From assembly GCA_009788055.1 (NCBI GenBank), contig WQSG01000032.1, forward strand, positions 1 through 32,937: a stretch of DNA of 32,937 bases, read 5' to 3'. Positions 7,343 to 13,068 of this stretch are shown here, piece after piece. A model generated the notes under the pieces. The model did no database searches. It saw only the letters and a list, made by a program, of their open reading frames with translations, and was not told where the DNA came from. Position 1 is the stretch's first letter. Each line of letters starts with the position of its first letter. The translations under genes and the position numbers were made by a program. This DNA is from Defluviitaleaceae bacterium. Lineage in GTDB: Bacteria > Bacillota > Clostridia > Lachnospirales > WQUN01.

Positions 7343-8212
7343 TTATATGGCAAAATCCCTTTTCATTTTTTCAACTTGATGAGATTTAACACCATATTTT
7401 TCAGCTATTGCTTGGATAGGCAGGTTTTCTTTTAGCGCATTAAATATCAATGCGCTAATTTCTAACCCTTTCTCCAGACCTTTCTCCATGCCTTCTTCTC
7501 GCAGTATTTCGTCATGACAATACGTTTCCAAAAACATATCAACAAGCTCCTTTCTGCTCCAAATATGAGCCAAGTATCCCATTTCCTTGCTTTTGCCGAC
7601 GGCATCATGATAAGCGTCGTGCGGCGTTTTGCCTTGGGATTTCATTTCCCTAAACATTTTTACGAAGTACGAATACCCCGCTAACTCATCGTTCGGATTT
7701 TCCGCCATTTGCTTTGGAAGTTCATCAAAGCAGATGTCAACTACTTGCGCTGAAACCCGAACATCTCCGAGGTCAACAACAAGATTTTTGTTTTCTTCTT
7801 TTAGAGGTTTTTCGCCATTGTACGCAACGTAAAACTCTAATTTGGGGAAGGTCATCAATTTTTCGCCAAACCTATTTTGGTCGGACAGAACCTTCAAAAT
7901 CCTCATGACATCTACCGCATATTCCAAAAACCTAAACGGCATATTTTTGTTTTGCGTAGATTGATGCTCCACAAAAACAATAATCCGATTGTCCTTGGTG
8001 CGAAATGCCGTGTCGTTATAGCGATTGTTTCTTCCCAGTTCGTCATTGAGAGATATATACTCAATGTCCTCAACTGCTATTTCCTTGCCCAATCCTCGGT
8101 ATAAATTTACCAAGGCTGTTTCTGTGGAAAAGACGTAGGCAAAAAGGTCTGCCACGACGTTTCGCACAGAGTTGTCTTTGATGGAAGTTCGTTTTTCGTT
8201 TTTTTCTTCCAT
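7343..8212 (-). CDS. Rpn-family / PD-(D/E)XK nuclease 'transposase-like' protein
   Basis: The 289-aa product matches the recombination-promoting nuclease (Rpn) and 'PD-(D/E)XK nuclease family transposase' proteins common in gut Clostridia. The nuclease core lies at about 20-150: YNDTAFRTKDNRIIVFVEHQST supplies the Asp and the E-x-Q form of the active site, and FRFLEYAVDVMRIL is the following conserved helix. A C-terminal tail (IQAIAEKYGVKSHQVEKMKRDF) resembles a small helix-turn-helix. Rpn proteins are DNA endonucleases linked to RecA-independent recombination and, in some bacteria, to phage restriction. ATG 8212 is preceded by AAGGGTG at about 8 nt; ATG 8218 is an alternative. It stands alone between hairpin-rich gaps. 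Confidence 0.82.
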   Translation of the reverse strand: MEEKNEKRTSIKDNSVRNVVADLFAYVFSTETALVNLYRGLGKEIAVEDIEYISLNDELGRNNRYNDTAFRTKDNRIIVFVEHQSTQNKNMPFRFLEYAVDVMRILKVLSDQNRFGEKLMTFPKLEFYVAYNGEKPLKEENKNLVVDLGDVRVSAQVVDICFDELPKQMAENPNDELAGYSYFVKMFREMKSQGKTPHDAYHDAVGKSKEMGYLAHIWSRKELVDMFLETYCHDEILREEGMEKGLEKGLEISALIFNALKENLPIQAIAEKYGVKSHQVEKMKRDFAI

Positions 8213-8361
8213 GTGCATATCACCCTTTCTTTCAGTATACCACCCTGCAAAGGTGGCTTGCAATAACAACAAACCGCAGTTTATTGCGGTAGTAATGCCT
8301 AATCATTTTCTGCTTCAATAAAAAAAGCGAGAACAACAGCCGAAAATAATACCGACTAATT

Positions 8362-8467
8362 CATTCCCGCAATTTCAATTGAAATCTGCATTTTGACAAC
8401 TTTAATGAAAGTTGCCAGTCCATTCCCGCAATATGGATACGATGGTTCGCTGTGCCATATTGACAAC
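8362..8467. repeat. Two tandem copies of a CATTCCCGCAAT...TTGACAAC unit
   Basis: CATTCCCGCAAT occurs at 8362-8373 and 8421-8432; TTGACAAC closes each unit at 8393-8400 and 8460-8467. Between them each unit carries a palindrome (ATTTCAATTGAAAT; AATATGG...CCATATT). TTGACA resembles a -35 box, but no matching -10 follows. A pair of operator-like sites is one possibility. Confidence 0.5.
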
Positions 8468-8517
8468 TAGACGCATGATTCTTTTTGCGCCGGCAATTCC
8501 TGTGGCGGGGTGTTGCT

Positions 8518-8545
8518 TTGAAAAATCCCGCCACTCACGTATAAT
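8518..8545 (+). promoter_or_regulatory. Promoter upstream of leader copy A
   Basis: TTGAAA (8518-8523), a 16-nt spacer and a perfect TATAAT (8540-8545) predict transcription from about 8552 into the first copy of the duplicated leader. No protein-coding gene lies between this promoter and the hairpin at 8669-8709, so the product would be a short RNA of about 155 nt. Confidence 0.6.
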
Positions 8546-8579
8546 CCGAAAGTTCTTATTTAATCCGATTTGTTCTGCA

Positions 8580-8632
8580 CATAGAATACCAAGTTATGGT
8601 AGGCTTGTACATAATTTTCGTTCGACAATTTC
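8580..8632 (+). repeat. Duplicated leader block, copy A
   Basis: The block begins CATAGAATACCAAGTTATGG and ends TTCGTTCGACAATTTC. It matches 9132-9184 at 49 of 53 positions, and weaker similarity extends about 20 nt upstream. Each copy lies about 40 nt past a TATAATCC string and is followed by a two-tier hairpin, so the conserved unit is larger than the block. Confidence 0.8.
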
Positions 8633-8668
8633 CGCATGGCGATAACCACAGCGCACATTTTCCAATTA

Positions 8669-8709
8669 AAAAAGAACGAGGTACGCCAAAGCGTTCAATC
8701 GTTCTTTTT
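8669..8709 (+). terminator. Intrinsic terminator ending leader copy A
   Basis: AAAAAGAACGA (8669-8679) pairs with TCGTTCTTTTT (8699-8709) in an 11-bp stem; a small ACGC/GCGT stem sits inside. The stem closes in a T run on the plus strand. Confidence 0.65.
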
Positions 8710-8813
8710 GAGGCTTGTCACACAGCAAATTTTCGCGTGTCACAAATCCTTGTTAATGCGCCAATTAATCGGGGTTCACGGGATTAGCGACAAATCGTTT
8801 AATCGTCGTAAAT

Positions 8814-9084
8814 CACGCATTTTGGCGTAATTTTCCCTTGTCCGTGAGGGCAGCTCATGCGTGGAAGCCCGTCTCAATTACCGTTGGATACTTGCGTATG
8901 GGGCGCGTTTACCAAACCACTATACAGGGGCGCAATCGCGCTTGTACCCTGCGGCATTTGCTAAATCTGTAAAGGCGAAGTCACTTTACAGGATAATTGT
9001 GGGGACGTATAAAATTTGATGCCCCTAAAATCGTGCAGTGTAAAACATTGGTGCGAACAGACCCATATGGTCGCACTACCACTG
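8814..9084. ncRNA. Candidate structured RNA, strand uncertain
   Basis: Five separate helices follow each other without coding potential. CACGCAT/ATGCGTG (8814-8820 with 8857-8863) encloses CCCT/AGGG. GCGC-AATC-GCGC (8930-8941) lies within TACA/TGTA. CTGTAAAG/CTTTACAG (8967-8974 with 8984-8991) is perfect. GGGG/GCCCC brackets about 9001-9026. GTGCGA/TCGCAC (9051-9056 with 9071-9076) lies inside CAGTG/CACTG (9036-9040 with 9080-9084). It sits between the two leader copies. It matches no RNA family I know (not tmRNA, RNase P, SRP or a group II intron). Confidence 0.4.
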
Positions 9085-9092
9085 TGCATCGG

Positions 9093-9098
9093 TATAAT
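9093..9098 (+). promoter_or_regulatory. Possible -10 box upstream of leader copy B
   Basis: TATAAT (followed by CC, as at copy A) lies 39 nt before leader copy B, the same layout as at copy A. There is no good -35 hexamer at 16-18 nt, so the promoter is weak, activator-dependent or decayed. Confidence 0.35.
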
Positions 9099-9131
9099 CC
9101 AAAAATAGATATAATCTAAGATTGTTATGCC

Positions 9132-9184
9132 CATAGAATACCAAGTTATGGCAGTCCTGTACATAGTTTTCGTTCGACAATTTC
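9132..9184 (+). repeat. Duplicated leader block, copy B
   Basis: This is the second copy of the 53-nt block seen at 8580-8632 (49/53 identical). It lies about 50 nt before the open frame of the sigma-like gene and so is placed to act as its 5' leader. Confidence 0.8.
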
Positions 9185-9213
9185 TGTGACATTTTCTTTC
9201 GCCGAGTAAAAAA

Positions 9214-9250
9214 AGAACGAAATCAAGCTAACTCGCTTGAAATTCGTTCT
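9214..9250 (+). promoter_or_regulatory. Two-tier hairpin without T run at the sigma-like gene start
   Basis: AGAACGAA (9214-9221) pairs with TTCGTTCT (9243-9250), and TCAAGC (9223-9228) pairs with GCTTGA (9235-9240). The outer stem corresponds to the copy A terminator, but here it is followed by AATCGG instead of a T run, so transcription should continue into the operon. The TTG at 9237, one possible start of the sigma-like gene, lies inside the stem. Confidence 0.5.
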
Positions 9251-9806
9251 AATCGGCAATTTTGAGTACACAAATAACAGGAACTCGGCAATTCTAGGCA
9301 ACACGGAGAGGAAACCGCTTGCAACGTACAATCTGAAAATAATCCGCTTCACTGTAAACCGTCACCACAGTATGCTACAAGTTCTCCGCATGGACGGTGA
9401 TGATTTGGCGCAAGAACTGGCAATTTGCCTACTCAAAGCAATCGAACGCTACGATGATAGCCGTGGCGCAAAACCGTCTACCTACTATTTTAAGGCACTC
9501 CGCTACGGCGTGTTGCAGTTGTGGCGGGAACAAATGCGGAAAATTCGCGTCGCAAATTTGCAGGCGTTTTCGCTAACTCGTTCTGATGAGTACGGCGAAG
9601 AATCCACGCTGGATGTGCCTTTTGTCGTGAATTACGATGATGATTTGATGGTGCAGGAATTTTTGCAAACATTATCCGAGTATGAACGCACAACGCTTGC
9701 GCGGAAAATGCAAGGACACGAACCAAGCGACAGGCGGCAAAGCCGCTTTATGAAAATAATAAAAAGAAAAGCCATGCGCTTTTGCGCGGCGGGAGGTCTG
9801 GCATGA
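9237..9806 (+). CDS. Short sigma-70-like protein (region 2)
   Basis: Residues about 30-100 resemble sigma-70 region 2: ATYNLKIIRFTVNRHH, then DDLAQELAICLLKAIERYDD and GAKPSTYYFKALRYGVLQLWRE, the core-binding and -10-recognition part. After an acidic linker (YGEESTLDV), a region-4-like segment (LQTLSEYERTTLARKMQGHEP) is present but its helix-turn-helix looks shortened. The role is probably transcription of genes on this mobile segment, inferred only. The start is unclear: TTG 9237 lacks a ribosome binding site, and the first ATG (9372) falls inside the conserved region. GGAGAGG near 9305 is not followed by a standard in-frame start. The stop overlaps the next ATG (ATGA). It could be a decayed or leader-controlled gene. 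Confidence 0.6.
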   Translation: MKFVLIGNFEYTNNRNSAILGNTERKPLATYNLKIIRFTVNRHHSMLQVLRMDGDDLAQELAICLLKAIERYDDSRGAKPSTYYFKALRYGVLQLWREQMRKIRVANLQAFSLTRSDEYGEESTLDVPFVVNYDDDLMVQEFLQTLSEYERTTLARKMQGHEPSDRRQSRFMKIIKRKAMRFCAAGGLA

Positions 9807-10036
9807 AAAACAATCCGAACGATGTAACGAGCTTGCTTACCGAGCTAATGCAACGGATAAGTGACGAAGATTTAACCGACGAAAAGTTGGTGATGGAAAT
9901 TGACAGGGGCAAGGCTGTTGCGGATATTTCCAAAAATGTGCTTGCAATCTGGAATATGCAGGTGCGTATCGCAGAATCACAAGATGCGGCACTGCGCCCC
10001 GAATCCTTCAATTTGCCCGCCGCGCTGAAAGCATGA
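9803..10036 (+). CDS. 77-aa protein of the sigma-HNH operon
   Basis: ATG 9803 follows GGGAGGT and overlaps the upstream stop by 4 nt; its own stop overlaps the HNH start by 4 nt. The sequence is acidic and mostly helical (LLTELMQRISDEDLTDEKL, then GKAVADISKNVLAIWNMQV). No enzyme motif is seen. Small helical proteins of this kind are common beside phage HNH genes. I do not know its function; the tight coupling argues that it is real and works with its neighbours. Confidence 0.7.
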   Translation: MKNNPNDVTSLLTELMQRISDEDLTDEKLVMEIDRGKAVADISKNVLAIWNMQVRIAESQDAALRPESFNLPAALKA

Positions 10037-10770
10037 GTGAGAAAATCACACGTTCTCTTTCGTCATATGGCGAAGAACACCGCAAGTTTTTGGAAGCCAA
10101 GGTGCAGGGGAGGTCGTACAGTGCAACGGTTGTGCTATTTAACAAAAAATTTCGCACGAATGTCACGCACAAGACAATCCGCAGTTTGTGTCGGCGGTTC
10201 GGTTTTTCAAACGGAAAGCCGAACAGCCAACCGTATTCCGGCGAGGAAATAAATTTTCTCCGTGAAAATGCCGCAGGCATGAATTATTCCGATTTGGCAG
10301 AAATGTTTAACGAGCGTTTCGGCACAAATAAGACAGCACTGCAACTTGGCGAATTGTGCAGGCAAAAAGGCTTTTCCAACGGTTTGGACAGCCGATTCAA
10401 GGAAAATCATGCCGTGAATTTGGGGCGCAAACGAGCTGATGCCGCGCCCGATGGCACGGAAACCATCACTGCCGAGGGGTATGTGGTTATAAAACATGAT
10501 GGCATGTGGCGTTACAAGCATATTTTCCTGTGGGAGCAGGCGCACGGAAAGCCTGTTCCCACAGGGCATCATGTTGTATTTGGCGACGGCAACAAGCGAA
10601 ATTTCGACCTCGCGAATTTGTTTTGCATAACGGCAACGCAAAATGCCATACGCACAAGAAACAGGCTACATGGCACAACGCCCGAACTTGCGGCGATGGG
10701 CATTGCAATGGCGAAGCTGTACTCGCAAATTAACGACCGAAAAAAGAAAAAATCCGCAAATGACGCATAA
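10033..10770 (+). CDS. HNH endonuclease with two N-terminal HTH-like repeats
   Basis: The 245-aa protein has a C-terminal HNH fold (about 140-215): YVVIKHDGMWRYKHIFLW, then GHHVVFGDGNKRNFDLANL with the paired His and the Asn of the metal-binding active site. The N-terminal half is a tandem repeat of about 55 residues: FNKKFRTNVTHKTIRSLCRR...GFSNG and FNERFGTNKTALQLGELCRQ...GFSNG. Each unit looks like a DNA-binding helix-turn-helix. Phage and homing endonucleases often pair such modules with HNH to choose a site. It is the last gene of the coupled trio. The basic, lysine-rich C-terminus (DRKKKKSAN) is typical of DNA-binding proteins. Confidence 0.85.
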   Translation: MSEKITRSLSSYGEEHRKFLEAKVQGRSYSATVVLFNKKFRTNVTHKTIRSLCRRFGFSNGKPNSQPYSGEEINFLRENAAGMNYSDLAEMFNERFGTNKTALQLGELCRQKGFSNGLDSRFKENHAVNLGRKRADAAPDGTETITAEGYVVIKHDGMWRYKHIFLWEQAHGKPVPTGHHVVFGDGNKRNFDLANLFCITATQNAIRTRNRLHGTTPELAAMGIAMAKLYSQINDRKKKKSANDA

Positions 10771-10839
10771 GCGACGTATAGGAGACGTAATCGCGACGCT
10801 TTAGCGGAAAAATCCAAATATCAGAAGGGACTGCTGAAA

Positions 10840-11844
10840 ATGAAAAAATCGTATAAAAAATTGGTGTTGTTCGGAATTACTCTAACTTTTCTTGTATGTG
10901 GAATGGGAAGTTTAGAAATTTTCGCCGCATACGAAAGTGTGCCAACAATCCGCATGGGTGAACATACGCCCATGACCCGCGACGAATTTATGGATTGGCG
11001 AAACGTGCGCGGATTCCGCCACTTGAACATCTACGGGCGGATTTATCCCGCAGAAATATTTTTCAATTGGAATAATGGGCAGGCGTTCAATTACGGCAAA
11101 TTGTACGACGGAATTTTATATGTGTTTCCTCGCATGGGTGTTATTTCCGAAAACAGAAGCGTATATGTTCCCCACGTTCCCTGTGCGGAAGAAATCCGCC
11201 GGAATAACCCCGACCTTTCGCCCGTCATTTTTACAGCCCTCGCTCCGATACAGTTCTCCGACGACGAATTAACGGCGATGATGGAGCGGGTGCCAAACTT
11301 AAATCCCTTGCATACAATAAGTGAAATTACCTTGCCGAAGCGCAGTTTAACAGAATCCGAAATTGAAGCATGGGTTGCCGAGTATAACGAAATGGGTGGC
11401 GCAACGGCATTTGAAATCGGCGTTGTGCGGGAGGTTAATCGTGTGCGGGAGCGGTACGGGTTACGCCCACTTGCATTAGACCCCGCACTTATGATGGCAG
11501 CACGAATGAAAACGCAGGAATTTGCCGACCTGCAATATTTCGCCCACACAAGTCCTGTACATGGCTCACCTTTTCAGACGGCGAGGATGCTTGGGTTTGA
11601 AGGCTTTGGCGTATCGGAAACGCTTACACAATCCGGCAGTAGCGGCGCGGTGGAATTTAGGGCAAACCCCGAGCGGGTAGTCGCCGGAATGCTTGCATCC
11701 ACTCGCGGTCACAGGGATATTCTTCTGAACCCCAACCTTTACAGCGTGGGTTTTGGATCGTTCTTTTCGCCCAATTCAACGGGGCGCAACGGAAATATGA
11801 CCCATATGTTTTATCATGCAACCAAATTTGGATTCATTGAATAA
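10840..11844 (+). CDS. Secreted CAP-domain (SCP/PR1, YkwD-like) protein
   Basis: The start at 10840 is preceded by AGAAGGGA. Residues 1-30 form a signal peptide (KKLVLFGITLTFLVCGMG, with cleavage near IFAAYE), so the 334-aa product is exported. Residues about 190-330 are a CAP domain: EVNRVRERYGLRPLALD, FADLQYFAHTSPVHG, VSETLTQ and STRGHRDILLNPNL supply the conserved His, Glu, His pocket. Bacterial CAP proteins are secreted, often wall-associated, and mostly of unknown biochemical role. The N-terminal 30-185 region is specific to this protein and unrecognised. It has its own gene, convergent with the dockerin/cohesin unit across a shared hairpin. Confidence 0.88.
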   Translation: MKKSYKKLVLFGITLTFLVCGMGSLEIFAAYESVPTIRMGEHTPMTRDEFMDWRNVRGFRHLNIYGRIYPAEIFFNWNNGQAFNYGKLYDGILYVFPRMGVISENRSVYVPHVPCAEEIRRNNPDLSPVIFTALAPIQFSDDELTAMMERVPNLNPLHTISEITLPKRSLTESEIEAWVAEYNEMGGATAFEIGVVREVNRVRERYGLRPLALDPALMMAARMKTQEFADLQYFAHTSPVHGSPFQTARMLGFEGFGVSETLTQSGSSGAVEFRANPERVVAGMLASTRGHRDILLNPNLYSVGFGSFFSPNSTGRNGNMTHMFYHATKFGFIE

Positions 11845-11850
11845 AACTAA

Positions 11851-11889
11851 GGAAGCAAGGCAAGCGGAGTTTACACTTGCCTTGCTTCC
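11851..11889. terminator. Perfect 14-bp hairpin between convergent genes
   Basis: GGAAGCAAGGCAAG (11851-11864) pairs without mismatch with CTTGCCTTGCTTCC (11876-11889). On the minus strand it is followed by TTAGTTTTATT, so it best serves as the terminator of the 23034-11996 unit; it begins 7 nt past the CAP gene stop and probably serves both. Confidence 0.75.
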
Positions 11890-11995
11890 CGCTAAAAAAA
11901 TGAGTTGCTACATTTTTCATGCCCTATAAAATGTGAAAAATCACAAAAATGTAAACGTAATACTTACCAAGACACCTACCGATTTTAGCAAACTA

Positions 11996-13045
11996 TCATG
12001 AGTTTGCTTGAATTTCAGAGTATTCCAGTATATCTATCGCTTCAAGTATTGCCTCCAAAAAGTCGTCATGGGCATTTCGTGTTGCCCAAAATTGGTCTAG
12101 GGGAATGTCTGTGCCATCTGCGGATATAGCGGTATCTCGTTGCAAAATTTGCGCTTCTGCAATAAGGTCGGCAAGCTGTCTGCGCAATGCCGCTTCCGTG
12201 ACAATATGAATGACTATATTATAAATTGAATCCAGTTGAGTAGCATTTCCCCAATGCAATATCCCTCCGCCCACATTAAGCTCAACGCCGGAGTTAACGG
12301 CACTAAACAATGTTTCATAAGCAGACAACCTTCTGTTCACAAGTGAAAAAGTCGTTGTATCTATTTTGTCTAAATCATCTGTGTGAAAATAAAAGGCAAA
12401 TAAATCCATCATGGTGTCGATGCTTGTTGGTACAAACATTGCCGCACCGTACAAAAAAGCAGTACGACCTGGCAAATTTACCGCATCCCACATTGCTAAT
12501 TCTATGGTGGCAGAAAGAATCCCTCTAAAAGAATCGACCGATCCCACGCCTACTGTTAGCGGCGGATTGAACGCCGCATGGGTATCCCTGTGAACAGGAG
12601 TAATTATCTCGTTGTCAAAGGATAATGCAACATTGTACCCGGTGAAGTCTCCGGGGGCTTCGGCGGAAAATACAAGCCGATGAATTCCCTCATTCGCGTT
12701 TACAACTTCACGTCTCACACTAAAACTGTTTTGTGCATTCAGCGCATCAGAGGCTACTTGCGGCATTACAGTGTCGGTCATGCTGTTCTTGGCAACAAAT
12801 AAATCGCTCATTGTTATCCAGCCATTTCCGTCGATGTCTGCAAGGGTTACAACATAGCTGTCTAAGCCGACAACCTCTGTACCCATAAGCTCCTTAATGG
12901 TTTGAACCTTATCAATTGCAACTATGCCATCACCTTCAATGTCCTCCGCCAAAACATTCTGTATGCTTGGAGCAATGAAAGTCATCAGAATCAATATCAA
13001 CAGAGTCGATATCGATACAATTGTTGCTTTATTTGAGTTTTTCAT
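11996..13045 (-). CDS. Secreted protein with N-terminal dockerin and cohesin-like domain
   Basis: Residues 1-33 are a signal peptide (ISTLLILILMTFIAPS, cleavage near VLAED). Residues about 35-90 form a dockerin-type pair of calcium loops: IEGDGIVAIDKVQTIKELMG and DIDGNGWITMSDLFVAKNSM. Residues about 105-250 read as a cohesin or carbohydrate-binding-like beta sandwich (LVFSAEAPGDFTGYNVALSF, then DNEIITPV). The C-terminus (about 280-345) is helical. Cohesin-dockerin contacts build cellulosomes and other surface assemblies. The start has AGGAGG upstream and lies 23 nt past the stop of the giant gene, so the two are cotranscribed. The dockerin closely resembles that of the giant. The cohesin call is tentative; the dockerin call is stronger. 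Confidence 0.7.
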   Translation of the reverse strand: MKNSNKATIVSISTLLILILMTFIAPSIQNVLAEDIEGDGIVAIDKVQTIKELMGTEVVGLDSYVVTLADIDGNGWITMSDLFVAKNSMTDTVMPQVASDALNAQNSFSVRREVVNANEGIHRLVFSAEAPGDFTGYNVALSFDNEIITPVHRDTHAAFNPPLTVGVGSVDSFRGILSATIELAMWDAVNLPGRTAFLYGAAMFVPTSIDTMMDLFAFYFHTDDLDKIDTTTFSLVNRRLSAYETLFSAVNSGVELNVGGGILHWGNATQLDSIYNIVIHIVTEAALRRQLADLIAEAQILQRDTAISADGTDIPLDQFWATRNAHDDFLEAILEAIDILEYSEIQANS

Positions 13046-13068
13046 TTGATACTGTGCCTCCTGTTTAG

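Larger units (their letters stand above)
8552..8709 (+). ncRNA. Candidate short leader RNA, copy A
   Basis: This interval is bounded by a consensus-like promoter at its left and an intrinsic terminator at its right and has no coding potential. It contains the 53-nt block (8580-8632) that is duplicated at 9132-9184. It could be a small RNA or a terminated regulatory leader. Transcription is inferred from sequence only. Confidence 0.45.

Noticed and set aside
8362-8467. CRISPR array
   Set aside because: There are only two units, their spacing is uneven, the conserved parts are 12 and 8 nt, and no cas gene is present.
8814-9084. Group I or group II intron
   Set aside because: No domain V motif, no recognisable P, Q, R, S core strings and no intron-encoded reverse transcriptase are seen. 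The nearby HNH protein lacks intron-maturase features and lies outside the structured part.
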